A program made the position numbers and the translations under genes. Positions 27,821 through 39,369 of a stretch of 64,000 nucleotides of DNA are shown piece after piece. The number at the start of each line of letters is the position of its first letter. Position 1 is the stretch's first letter. The notes under the pieces were generated by a model. It was not told the DNA's origin. It saw nothing but the letters and a program-made list of their open reading frames with translations, and did no database searches. The DNA is from Bradyrhizobium sp. 190 (GTDB lineage Bacteria; Pseudomonadota; Alphaproteobacteria; Rhizobiales; Xanthobacteraceae): contig NZ_JADPJL010000012.1 in NCBI RefSeq assembly GCF_023073415.1, forward strand, positions 818,501 through 882,500. Reading direction: 5' to 3'.

Positions 27821-29208
27821 GAGCGCTTCTCCTCGCGTTTGGTCGTCGTATCCTTGATGAGATAGCCGGTCACCGAGCGGTTCTTGTCGAGCCATTTCTG
27901 CGCGGCGTCACGGACCTGTTCGGTGGTGACGGCGCGAATCCGGTCCGGCCAGCTCCTGATATCGTCGATCGAAAGCCCGGTCGTCAGTGCGCCGCCATAC
28001 CAGCGCGCCAGCGTGGCCTGATTGTCCTGGGCGTAGATCGCCTCCGCAATCAACTGATTCTTGACCCGCTCGAGATCCTCGGCGCGGGCGGGATTCTGGA
28101 TGACGTCCGCAATCACGCCGTCGATCGCCTGCTCGATCTGCGAAAACTCCACGCCGGGCTTTGGCGAAACCGAGATCGAGAACTGCGAGGGATCGAGCGA
28201 AGTGCCCTGGTATCCGGCGCCGGCGCTGATCGCGAGCGGACGGTCGATCACCAGCGCGCGGTAGAGATAGGAATTGGAGCCGCCGCCCATCAGTTGCGCG
28301 AGCACGTCGAGCGCGGGGCCTTCGCCCGCCGCAGCCGTCGCGGAGGAGGGGACGAGATAATAGCGCCGCAGGCTGGTCTGTTCGACGCGCGGATCGGACA
28401 GCGTCACCGTGCGCGGCGCGGCGGGCACCGGCTCCTGCGGACGGATGCGATGCGCTGATATCGCCGGCTGGGCGGGAATACCGCCATAGGCCTTTTCCAC
28501 CATCGGGCGGACTTCCTTGGCGTCGACGTCGCCCGCGATCACCAGGATCGCGTTGTTCGGCGCGTAGAAGCGCTTGTAGAACGCCAGCGCATCCTCGCGG
28601 TCGAGCTTCTCGATCTCCTGGCGCCAGCCGATGATCGGGCGGCCATAGGGATGGTTGAGATACAGCGCCGCCATGATCTGTTCGGTCAGCCGCGCGTCCG
28701 GATTGTTGGCGACGCGCATGTTGAACTCTTCCAGCACGACGTCGCGCTCGGGCAGCACGTTCTCATCCTTGAGGATGAGCCCGGTCATGCGGTCGGCCTC
28801 GAACTCCATCATTTTCGCCAGCTGCTCGCGCGGCACGCGCTGGAAATAGCCGGTGTAGTCGAGCGAGGTGAAGGCGTTTTCGTTGCCGCCGATCCGCAGC
28901 ACGGTCTGGGAAAATTCACCGGCGGGATGTTTGGCCGTCCCCTTGAACATCAGATGTTCGAGGAAGTGCGCCAGTCCCGATTTGCCCGGTGTCTCGTCGG
29001 CGGAGCCGACCTTGTACCAGATCATCTGCGTGACGACGGGCGTGCGGTGATCCGGGATCACCACCACCTGCAGGCCGTTGTCGAGGGTGAAGCTGGCGGG
29101 ACGTTCCGACGTAACCGTGGTCTGGGCGAATGCGCTGCCGGCAGAGAAAGCGAACGTCGAGATGAAGGCTGCAACGAGAGAGGCGGCAAAACGGTGTGAA
29201 GGCATCAT
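27817..29208 (-). CDS. M16 family zinc metallopeptidase, active subunit
   Basis: A 463-residue periplasmic M16 peptidase. Signal peptide SLVAAFISTFAFSAGSAFAQ. The inverted zinc motif HFLEHLMFKG (HxxEH) is at about residues 81-85, with the distal Glu in ERDVVLEEFNMRV. The second half has GPALDVLAQLMGGGSNSYLYRALV. The downstream gene encodes the inactive partner, and stop/start overlap (GTGA) couples the two at a probable 1:1 ratio. Substrates are unknown; peptides in the periplasm are likely. Following DUF3035, lspA and ileS in one direction, this is a conserved alphaproteobacterial block. Confidence 0.93.
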   Translation of the reverse strand: MMPSHRFAASLVAAFISTFAFSAGSAFAQTTVTSERPASFTLDNGLQVVVIPDHRTPVVTQMIWYKVGSADETPGKSGLAHFLEHLMFKGTAKHPAGEFSQTVLRIGGNENAFTSLDYTGYFQRVPREQLAKMMEFEADRMTGLILKDENVLPERDVVLEEFNMRVANNPDARLTEQIMAALYLNHPYGRPIIGWRQEIEKLDREDALAFYKRFYAPNNAILVIAGDVDAKEVRPMVEKAYGGIPAQPAISAHRIRPQEPVPAAPRTVTLSDPRVEQTSLRRYYLVPSSATAAAGEGPALDVLAQLMGGGSNSYLYRALVIDRPLAISAGAGYQGTSLDPSQFSISVSPKPGVEFSQIEQAIDGVIADVIQNPARAEDLERVKNQLIAEAIYAQDNQATLARWYGGALTTGLSIDDIRSWPDRIRAVTTEQVRDAAQKWLDKNRSVTGYLIKDTTTKREEKRS

Positions 29209-29363
29209 GACCTATCTGGCGCTTGTTCCGCAAAACGGGTTACCGGTCCTGCGGCGGGAATTCGCGCAAATGTTAGAAGTAACCCGACAAGATCGTTCGG
29301 GATCAAGCCGCGGCATCGTACACCGCGCCGGTAACCGGCCATCGTCACGAAGGCGAGAGATCA

Positions 29364-29397
29364 GCTTAACTATTCGCCATGCTTAACTAATCGCCAT
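29364..29397. repeat. Tandem 17-base duplication at the end of the DUF3035 gene
   Basis: Two adjacent 17-base copies (29364-29380 and 29381-29397) differ at one base. On the minus strand the second copy includes the last codons and stop of the DUF3035 gene; the first lies just beyond it. It looks like a local duplication of the gene end. Confidence 0.7.
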
Positions 29398-30118
29398 ACT
29401 TGCCCTTGGACGGGTTGTATTCCTTGTTGAGCGATTCCTTCGGTCCGGTGCCGTAGGCAAAGTTCGACGACGGCGTCTGGTAGCCGGGCGGAGGCTGGGT
29501 CAGCGAATCCCGCGTCGGCTCGCCCTTGAATGGGGCCGTCTCGGTCTTGCTGCCGCCGAACAGGCCGCTGAAGCCACCGCTGTAGCCGAGCTGCGACGGG
29601 CTCAGGATCGGATTGTTGTTCGAGGTGCCGGGCTGCACCGGGTCGTTGTCTTTGCGCGAGGGTGCCGCGGTCTTGCCCACCGCGAGTTCGGCCGGCGTCA
29701 GGATGCGGGCCGCTTCGCGCGGGTCCTTGTTCTCTTTCTTGCGCGCCGCGATGGCTGCCTTGCGGCGCTGCTCGTCGGGATCCTTTGGCCAGTTCGGCGC
29801 CTTCGCGTCAGCCGCGGTCGCGGCCGGCGGCGGCAAATCGAGCTTGGGGGGAACCACCAAGGGCGAACGCTCGCGGTACTCGATGCCGCGGTTTTCCATG
29901 TTGGTGCCGCCGATGCCGCGCATGATGCCTTCGATGATCTTTTCCTCGAAGGTCTTGTCGTCTTCGTCCTCGTCGTCAGCCGCGCGCACGGGTCCGGCGG
30001 CCATCACGAGGCCTATGCCGAGGGCAATGGCGGCAAACCGCAGGGCCCGGCTCAGCGAGCTGGTCTGCAGCATCCAGAAGCGGGCTTCGGTCTCGCGCAT
30101 CGCGCTGTTCCCATTCAT
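29387..30118 (-). CDS. DUF3035 (BamF-like) exported protein
   Basis: A 243-residue protein with signal sequence (ALRFAAIALGIGLVMAAGPVRAA) and a disordered mature chain. It has the RSPLVVPPKLDLPPP motif that is the hallmark of DUF3035, the family that includes BamF, a subunit of the outer-membrane beta-barrel assembly machine in Caulobacter. Unlike lipoprotein BamF, I see no lipobox cysteine. Acidic and Lys-rich segments (AADDEDEDDKTFEEKI, RRKAAIAARKKENKD) surround it. Position between lspA and M16 genes agrees with conserved order. Role in barrel assembly is inferred, not shown. Confidence 0.75.
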   Translation of the reverse strand: MNGNSAMRETEARFWMLQTSSLSRALRFAAIALGIGLVMAAGPVRAADDEDEDDKTFEEKIIEGIMRGIGGTNMENRGIEYRERSPLVVPPKLDLPPPAATAADAKAPNWPKDPDEQRRKAAIAARKKENKDPREAARILTPAELAVGKTAAPSRKDNDPVQPGTSNNNPILSPSQLGYSGGFSGLFGGSKTETAPFKGEPTRDSLTQPPPGYQTPSSNFAYGTGPKESLNKEYNPSKGKYGD

Positions 30119-30181
30119 AATTTCTGCAACACGCGTGGGCCGGCTTGAGGGGCGCATGGCTCCATGCCGTATCGGCCGGGA

Positions 30182-30679
30182 TCAGGGCGCTTTTGCGGCG
30201 GGTACCCCCAGGAACGAGTCATACAATAGGCCCGCTACCCCGGCAACAATGGCCACATCTGCCAGGTTGAACACGTACCAATTGAAGGTTTTTCCCCCGA
30301 TCTCGAAGTGGAACAGGGCGAAATCCACCACCGCGCCGTGCAGGAAGCGGTCGATACCGTTACCAACAGCGCCGCCGATGATCAGGCCGAGCGCCAGCGT
30401 CGCCAGGAGGGTGCTGGAGCGCGCCATCCAGATTCCCAGCACGATCACGGCGATCGCCTTGATCGCCATCAGGGCTACCTGGGCGAGCTGGTTGTCGGTC
30501 TGGAACCAGCCAAAGCTGATCCCGACATTCCAGGCCAGCACCAAGTCGAAGAACGGCGTGACCCTGACCGCACCGCGATGGGCGAGGTCGAACACGTAGA
30601 GCAGCCAGAGTTTCGAGGCCTGGTCGATCACCAGCGTGACGATCGCGGCAATGACGCCGGCGCGGAGGTGAGGGGTCAC
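30182..30679 (-). CDS. lspA: Signal peptidase II (prolipoprotein signal peptidase)
   Basis: LspA, 165 residues, four transmembrane helices, cleaves lipoprotein signal peptides. Catalytic aspartates lie in GNGIDRF and FNLADVAI; VIDQASKLWL and NVGISFGWF are other family motifs. In the second motif the usual N-x-GxAFG is here NVGISFG. GTG at 30679 is chosen since AAGGAG lies seven bases upstream; GTG at 30700 immediately after the ileS stop is also in frame. It follows ileS directly, the common ileS-lspA arrangement. Confidence 0.94.
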   Translation of the reverse strand: MTPHLRAGVIAAIVTLVIDQASKLWLLYVFDLAHRGAVRVTPFFDLVLAWNVGISFGWFQTDNQLAQVALMAIKAIAVIVLGIWMARSSTLLATLALGLIIGGAVGNGIDRFLHGAVVDFALFHFEIGGKTFNWYVFNLADVAIVAGVAGLLYDSFLGVPAAKAP

Positions 30680-30700
30680 GGAGCGCTCCTTGCCGGACAC

Positions 30701-34228
<3,528 letters not shown>

Positions 34229-34421
34229 GAATGCTCTGGTTTGGCTCGCAGACGGCGCTGAAAAGCGGATATTGCGGGTGAAGCACGGAAATCCCGGTCT
34301 TGCGCCGAGCCAAAGCTCAGGCGGAAGCCGGGCCGCTAATGCTGATGGTGCGCCGCGCAAACATGGGGGCTTTCCATAGCAGCCAACCGGGAAATCGCAA
34401 AGCCCCGGGGCGGCCGTCCCG

Positions 34422-34976
34422 TTAGGCCCGACGCGGTCGGGCCGGGTTTCCGGCGACTATCTGATTGGCGGCAACATCCCGCGTGACCACGCTGCCGGCG
34501 CCGATCACTGCGCCGTCGCCGATGGTGACCCCAGGCAGGATGATGGCGCCGCCGCCGATCCAGACGTCGCTACCGATTCGCACGGGGCGGCCGAATTCGA
34601 GGCCGGTCCGCCGTGTCTCGGCGTCGCGCGGGTGGTCGGCTGCATAGATTTGCGTCGCGGGCCCGATCTGGGTTCGGTCGCCGATGACAACTTCGACCAC
34701 GTCGAGGATGACGCAGTTGAAGTTGAGAAACACCTCGTCACCGAGCCGGATGTTATAGCCGTAATCGCAAAAGAACGGCGGGCGGATCACGGCGCCGGTG
34801 CCGACACGGCCGAAATGGGCCGACAGCAGCGCGTGGCGCTCAGCCACGGGCGCTGCGAGCGCCGCATTGTAGCGTGCAAGCCAGGCCTTGTTCGCGACGG
34901 CATCCGCCTGCAGTTCGGGATCGCCGGGGCGATAGAGTTCGCCGGCCAGCATTTTTTCTTTTTCTGTCTTGTTCAA
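34422..34976 (-). CDS. Maltose/NodL-type O-acetyltransferase
   Basis: A 184-residue hexapeptide-repeat acetyltransferase of the maltose acetyltransferase / NodL / LacA family. It opens with [21 protein letters not shown], then has the left-handed beta-helix turns and the catalytic His in [12 protein letters not shown], ending in [25 protein letters not shown]. Acetyl-CoA is the donor; the sugar is unknown. TTG start overlaps the ribF stop (TTGA) with GGAG upstream; ATG at 34952 is an alternative. It interrupts the usual ribF-ileS order, and may be a later insertion in the operon. Confidence 0.88.
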   Translation of the reverse strand: MNKTEKEKMLAGELYRPGDPELQADAVANKAWLARYNAALAAPVAERHALLSAHFGRVGTGAVIRPPFFCDYGYNIRLGDEVFLNFNCVILDVVEVVIGDRTQIGPATQIYAADHPRDAETRRTGLEFGRPVRIGSDVWIGGGAIILPGVTIGDGAVIGAGSVVTRDVAANQIVAGNPARPRRA

Positions 34977-35956
34977 CCAATCGCTCCGAGCCTGGGAAAG
35001 GCGTCCGGCGCCGCGGCCAGTGCCGCGCGCGCCCTGGCGCTGTCGTCATCCATCTGGCGTATCAACGCTTCGATGGTGTCGAATTTCAGCTCGTCACGGA
35101 TGAAACCGATGAAGGCGACGTCGAGGACAGTGCCATAGAGGTCGCCCTTGAAATCGAACAGGAACACTTCGAGCAGCGGCGCGCCATTGTCGAAGGTCGG
35201 GCGGCGGCCGAAACTTGCCACCGCGTCAAAGCGCACTTGGTCATTTCCCTGGCCGCGGCCGACCCGTACCGCATAGATGCCGTGCTTGAGGCTGCAATTC
35301 TTGTCGAGGCGGATATTGGCGGTGGGGTAGCCAAGATCGCGGCCGCGCTTCTCGCCATGGATCACCTCGCCGCTCACGAACCACGGCCCGCCCAGCATGG
35401 CGGTGGCTTCGTCGATCTGGCCCTCCGCCAGCGCCATGCGGATCGCGCTGGAGGACACCGGCCGCTCCTCGATATCGACATGGGCCTGGACGTCGACCTC
35501 GATGCCGAGCCGCGGCCCTTCGCTGACCAGCAGGCTCGGCGAGCCGACGCGGCCCTTGCCGAAATGAAAATCGTAGCCGACCGCAATGCCGCTGACGCCG
35601 AGGCGCGCGATCAGGTCATGGTGAATGAAATCTTGCGCCGAGGTTCCGGCGCGGGTCTTGTCGAAGGTCATCACGACCGCACCGTCCAGGCCCGTCCCGG
35701 CCAGCAGCCGCAGCTTGCTGGCCTCGTCGGAGAGACGAAATTGCGGGCTGTTCGGGCTGAAAAAGGTGCGGGGATGCGGCTCGAAGGTGAGGGCGAAAGC
35801 CGGCTTGCCGTGGGCGCGGCCCATCCGGAGCGCCGCGTCGATCACGGCCCGGTGCCCCAGATGGACGCCGTCGAAATTGCCCATGGCGACCACGGCCCCG
35901 CGGGGGATCTTGGCGGCAGGGGTGGTGTCTCGGATAACGGTAAAACCAGTTGTCAT
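34973..35956 (-). CDS. ribF: Bifunctional riboflavin kinase / FAD synthetase
   Basis: RibF, 327 residues, makes FMN and FAD. The N-terminal adenylyltransferase has VVAMGNFDGVHLGHRAVI and FALTFEPHP, with FHFGKGRVGS and SSSAIRMALAEG. The C-terminal riboflavin kinase has GRDLGYPTANIRLD, HGIYAVRV and PLLEVFLFDFKGDLYG. The ATG at 35956 is favoured; open frame upstream lacks conservation. First gene of the left-running ribF-acetyltransferase-ileS-lspA block. A CtrA-like half-site pair with an 8-base spacer lies at 36089-36105 between it and cheY. Confidence 0.96.
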   Translation of the reverse strand: MTTGFTVIRDTTPAAKIPRGAVVAMGNFDGVHLGHRAVIDAALRMGRAHGKPAFALTFEPHPRTFFSPNSPQFRLSDEASKLRLLAGTGLDGAVVMTFDKTRAGTSAQDFIHHDLIARLGVSGIAVGYDFHFGKGRVGSPSLLVSEGPRLGIEVDVQAHVDIEERPVSSSAIRMALAEGQIDEATAMLGGPWFVSGEVIHGEKRGRDLGYPTANIRLDKNCSLKHGIYAVRVGRGQGNDQVRFDAVASFGRRPTFDNGAPLLEVFLFDFKGDLYGTVLDVAFIGFIRDELKFDTIEALIRQMDDDSARARAALAAAPDAFPRLGAIG

Positions 35957-36088
35957 TTCAGGGATTCTGCACGGATTCTTCAGGGATTCTGGGTCTCGGT
36001 GAGCGCGGCCGGACCGTGACGCGGTGGCCCCGTCGAAGTCAAGCGGGGCGGGTCGGATCAAAACGGATGCAATCCGGCGCCGCCCGGT

Positions 36089-36105
36089 TAACTGGCTGTT
36101 TAACG
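36089..36105. promoter_or_regulatory. CtrA-like box with off-consensus spacer
   Basis: TTAA-8-TTAAC in the gap between ribF and the orphan cheY. The CtrA consensus spacer is seven bases, so this is a weak candidate. It would fit cell-cycle or motility control of cheY. Confidence 0.3.
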
Positions 36106-36187
36106 CCTGATGCTAGTGCTGGGGGGAGGACTGCGGGTCGCGCAGGCCTGCCGATAATTTGTGGCGTAAGCATTGAGTGGGGGAAAG

Positions 36188-36583
36188 ATGGCGGTTGATT
36201 TGTCCATGCCGGTTCTGGTGGTTGATGACTACAGCACCATGATCCGCATCATCCGAAATCTTTTGAAGCAGCTCGGCTTCGACAATATCGACGATGCCAG
36301 CGACGGCTCGGCGGCGCTGAACAAGATGCGCGGCAAGAAATACGGGCTCGTGATCTCCGACTGGAACATGGAGCCGATGACCGGCTACGACCTGCTCAAG
36401 GAAGTCCGTGCCGATCCCAATCTGGCCACCACGCCCTTCATCATGATCACGGCGGAATCCAAGACCGAGAACGTGATCGCCGCCAAGAAGGCCGGCGTGA
36501 ACAATTACATCGTCAAGCCGTTCAACGCGGCGACGCTGAAGACCAAGATCGAGGCGGTCTTCCCGGATATGGCGACGGCGTAA
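36188..36583 (+). CDS. CheY-like single-domain response regulator
   Basis: A 131-residue receiver domain only. Acidic pocket DD in VLVVDDYSTMIRIIRNLLKQLGF, phospho-acceptor Asp in GLVISDWNMEPMTGYDLL, the conserved Thr/Ser in FIMITAES, and Lys in NYIVKPFN. The sequence is very close to chemotaxis CheY. GGGGGAAAG precedes the ATG. It is an orphan: no CheA, CheW or receptor nearby, so whether it binds the flagellar motor switch is inference. Confidence 0.92.
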   Translation: MAVDLSMPVLVVDDYSTMIRIIRNLLKQLGFDNIDDASDGSAALNKMRGKKYGLVISDWNMEPMTGYDLLKEVRADPNLATTPFIMITAESKTENVIAAKKAGVNNYIVKPFNAATLKTKIEAVFPDMATA

Positions 36584-36589
36584 GGTTTC

Positions 36590-36744
36590 GTGTCCCGGAC
36601 GCGGTGCAGCGCCACTTTGGCGATGCGCCGCAGAGCCGGGACCTATTGCTCCCGCACGATGGACCCCGGCTCAGCAGCGCACCACCATAGCGCGTCGAAG
36701 ACGCGCGTGAACGCGCTTATGGTGCTGCGCTGCGTCCGGGGAAC
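36590..36744. repeat. Palindromic intergenic repeat, family D copy 1
   Basis: A 155-base element whose outer arms are GTGTCCCGGACGC... and ...GCGTCCGGGGAAC, with internal short inverted repeats (CGGACGC, GCGCGTC). It sits between convergent cheY and the HAD-hydrolase gene, seven bases from the stop of each. A related element is at 39260. Confidence 0.8.
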
Positions 36745-36750
36745 GAGCAG

Positions 36751-37605
36751 CTACCACCGCAGCTCCCGCATCAGCGCGCGGGGTGGATGGCCGAACAGCT
36801 CTTTCACCGAGGCCGGGTCGAGCTGGTCGATGCCCTCGAATTCCTCGGAATGGATGCCGCGGGTGAGGAAAAGACAATCGATTCCGAAACCGAGCGCGCC
36901 GGTGAGATCGGTCCGCACCGAATCTCCGATCGCCAGCACACGGTCGAGCGAGGTCGGCTGGCCGCGGCGTTCGGCGGCAAGCGCCATGGCGCGTTCATAG
37001 ATCGGCCGGTGCGGCTTGCCGTAGAAGATCGCCTCGCCGCCGAGTTCGCGATAGAGCTCGGCGATGGCGCCCGCGCAATAGATCAGCCGGTCGCCGCGTT
37101 CGACGACGATGTCGGGGTTGGCGCAAATCAGCGGCAGCTTGTGCTCGCGCGCCTGCAGCATCATGGCGCGATAGTCTTCCGCCGATTCGGTCTCGTCGTC
37201 GAACAGGCCGGTGCAGATGATGTAGTCGGCCTGCTCCAGCGGCACCATCACGGCATCCAGCCCGCGGTGGATCGAAGAATCCCGCTCCGGACCGATCCAG
37301 AAGATCTTCTTGCCGGGATGGTCGGCGACGAAATTCCGGGTCAGGTCGCCGGAACTGACGATGGCGTCGTAGGTTTCGTCGGCGACGCCGAGCTTGCGCA
37401 ACTGGCGCTGCACGGAATCGGCCGGCCGCGGCGCGTTGGTGATCAGGATGACGGTGCCGCCGCGCTGGCGATAGGTGTGCAGTGCCTCGCAGGCTTCGGG
37501 AAACGACTCGAGCCCGTTATGCACCACGCCCCAGATGTCGGAGAGGATGACTTCCACGCCGTCCACGAGGTCGCTCAGCCGCTCCACGAAACGCAATGAG
37601 GTCAT
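36751..37605 (-). CDS. HAD-superfamily hydrolase, class IIA (TIGR01459 type)
   Basis: A 284-residue HAD phosphatase related to NagD and UmpH. Motif I is VILSDIWGVVHNG (nucleophile Asp in SDIWG), motif II LITNAPRP, and motif III/IV GEAIFYGKPHRPIYERAMAL and VLAIGDSVRTDLTGALGFGIDCLFLTRG. The C2-type cap fits the group. Alphaproteobacterial TIGR01459 genes occur next to ribF in several genomes, as here. Substrate is unknown; a sugar or nucleotide phosphate is likely. Confidence 0.9.
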   Translation of the reverse strand: MTSLRFVERLSDLVDGVEVILSDIWGVVHNGLESFPEACEALHTYRQRGGTVILITNAPRPADSVQRQLRKLGVADETYDAIVSSGDLTRNFVADHPGKKIFWIGPERDSSIHRGLDAVMVPLEQADYIICTGLFDDETESAEDYRAMMLQAREHKLPLICANPDIVVERGDRLIYCAGAIAELYRELGGEAIFYGKPHRPIYERAMALAAERRGQPTSLDRVLAIGDSVRTDLTGALGFGIDCLFLTRGIHSEEFEGIDQLDPASVKELFGHPPRALMRELRW

Positions 37606-37620
37606 GAGTTCGGAAGCCTG

Positions 37621-39087
37621 TTAGCCCGGTCCCGCGGCACGGCGCGCCAATGCGGCGTTGCCGGTCGCCCGCATCGGGGCCTCTGCGGCCGGGCCGGCGA
37701 TGGGAATGCTGCTGGAGCCATTGGGAGTGCCGGATTCCTTGTTCGCTGTCGCCCCGCCGGTAGCAGATGCCCCCTCGGGCCGCAACGGCCGCGGCGGCGC
37801 AAACAGGAAGCCCTGTCCAAACCGCACGTCATAGTCGAGCAGGTCCACCACTGCGCGCTCGCCCTCGATCTTTTCGGCGATCAGGTCGATGCCGAAGCGG
37901 CCAAGCAGGTCGGAAAGGTCGGAAGGGTGGATGTCCGAGGTCGAGCTCTGCTTGGGATCGAGCAACAATGCCGCCGGCACCTTGATGAAACGGACGCCGC
38001 GGTCGGCGAGGTCGCGCGGCTCGATCCGCAAGTCGGTGACGTGATCGATCGAGAAGCGGTAACCGCGCTGCGACAGGGCGGCGAGATTCTCGATTTCGGT
38101 CGGGCCGAGGTGGCGGAACGCCGCCTGCTTGAATTCGAGCACGAAGGACGGCGCCAGCGCCCGATTGGCCTCGAGGAAGTCGAGGCATTGCGCGAAATTG
38201 ACGGGATTGCCGAGCGTCGCTGCCGAGACGTTGCAGAACACGCCGACGTCCTTGTTGCGAACCATCAGGCGGCGCAACACCTGGATACAGCGCAGCATCA
38301 CCATGTGATCGATCTTGCCGATCAGCCCGCCAGCTTCGGCGGTGGCGATGAAATCGTCGGCGGCGAGTATCTGATCCTTGTCGTCGCGCAGCCGCGTCAC
38401 CGCCTCGTAGAAGCGCACCTTGCGCTGCGGCAGCGTCACCATCGGCTGCAGGTAGATATCGAGCCGGCTTTCCTCGACCGCATTTTTCACCGCGGCAAGC
38501 AGTTGCGGCTGGCTGCGCGAGGCCGAAGCGGCTTCCGCGGCAACCGCTGAAGGTGCCGGCTTCGCCGCTGCAACCGGCGCCGGCCTGACGGTAGGCGCCG
38601 CTTGTTCCGGAGCGATCGCCGGCTGTTCCGGCGGTTCGGAATGCGGCCGGTCCGACGGCGCGGGGGGCGCGGCCGCCGCGCCCGAGGCCAGCAGATCCTC
38701 ATGGCTCGCCACCGAGATGGCCAGTTGCTTGACCAGGCCGCCGAGTTCGTTGATCTCGCCGAGGACAGCCTGGATGCGGTCGGAGCTTGCAGAGCTCGCC
38801 GACACCACGCGTCCCTCGACCGCGGCGAGCCGGCGGCCGAATTCGGCGACCTGGCGGGCGAGGTCGGCGGTGCCCCGGGAAAGATCGGCGATCTGGCCGC
38901 CGACGTCGGAGCGGTCGCGCAGCCGCATCGACACGGCGTTGTAGAGGATCAGGAAGGTCAGCGCGGTGAGCGCCACGATCGCGGATTCGGTGCCGCTGAA
39001 GCCGGCCACCGCATGCAGGACGAGGCCGAGGGAGGCTGCAACCAGCACCATGCAGATGGCGATGAAAATCGTCGAAATGCGAATCAT
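37621..39087 (-). CDS. EAL-domain protein of TipF-like architecture, probably catalytically inactive
   Basis: A 488-residue protein with two N-terminal transmembrane helices (residues about 5-29 and 34-53), a coiled-coil (about 60-130), a Pro/Ala-rich linker (about 135-185) and an EAL domain (about 200-440). This order matches TipF, a c-di-GMP receptor for polar flagellum placement in Caulobacter. Some phosphodiesterase residues survive: Glu in FYEAVTRL, Asn in FCNVSAATL, Glu in FVLEFKQ. Others are lost: the DDFGTG motif is IDHVTD, and the later Lys/Asp site is IKVPAALL. Likely a c-di-GMP effector rather than an enzyme. Gly/Ser/Pro tail follows the domain. Confidence 0.82.
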   Translation of the reverse strand: MIRISTIFIAICMVLVAASLGLVLHAVAGFSGTESAIVALTALTFLILYNAVSMRLRDRSDVGGQIADLSRGTADLARQVAEFGRRLAAVEGRVVSASSASSDRIQAVLGEINELGGLVKQLAISVASHEDLLASGAAAAPPAPSDRPHSEPPEQPAIAPEQAAPTVRPAPVAAAKPAPSAVAAEAASASRSQPQLLAAVKNAVEESRLDIYLQPMVTLPQRKVRFYEAVTRLRDDKDQILAADDFIATAEAGGLIGKIDHMVMLRCIQVLRRLMVRNKDVGVFCNVSAATLGNPVNFAQCLDFLEANRALAPSFVLEFKQAAFRHLGPTEIENLAALSQRGYRFSIDHVTDLRIEPRDLADRGVRFIKVPAALLLDPKQSSTSDIHPSDLSDLLGRFGIDLIAEKIEGERAVVDLLDYDVRFGQGFLFAPPRPLRPEGASATGGATANKESGTPNGSSSIPIAGPAAEAPMRATGNAALARRAAGPG

Positions 39088-39259
39088 GTCGCGCGCTACG
39101 CCCTCAGGTCCGAACTGTATTCACCCGGGAAAATACGGAAGTTTCAGCCATGGTCCGCCTTGCGCTCCCCGAGCGGCGCAACCTTAGCATCAATGTTGAT
39201 TCGCAGAGCTAGTGTTCTTTGGGCACGGCCGGAACTGGAAATGCGGCGCCGGTCATTCG

Positions 39260-39363
39260 CGTGTCCCGGCCCTTATGCGCAATTGCGCATCAGGAGCCGG
39301 GACCCATGCCGAGGATCAGGACTGAGGGGAGATGAGCCCCGGCTCAAGGCCGGGGCACGAGAG
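39260..39363. repeat. Palindromic intergenic repeat, family D copy 2
   Basis: Element beginning GTGTCCCGGCCC and ending GGCCGGGGCACGAG, with internal inverted repeats (ATGCGCAATTGCGCAT; CCCGGCTCAAGGCCGGGGC). Related in outer arms to the element at 36590. It separates the convergent EAL region and YihY gene end. The 282 bases between 39088 and 39369 hold no gene. Confidence 0.75.
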
Positions 39364-39369
39364 CAATGG

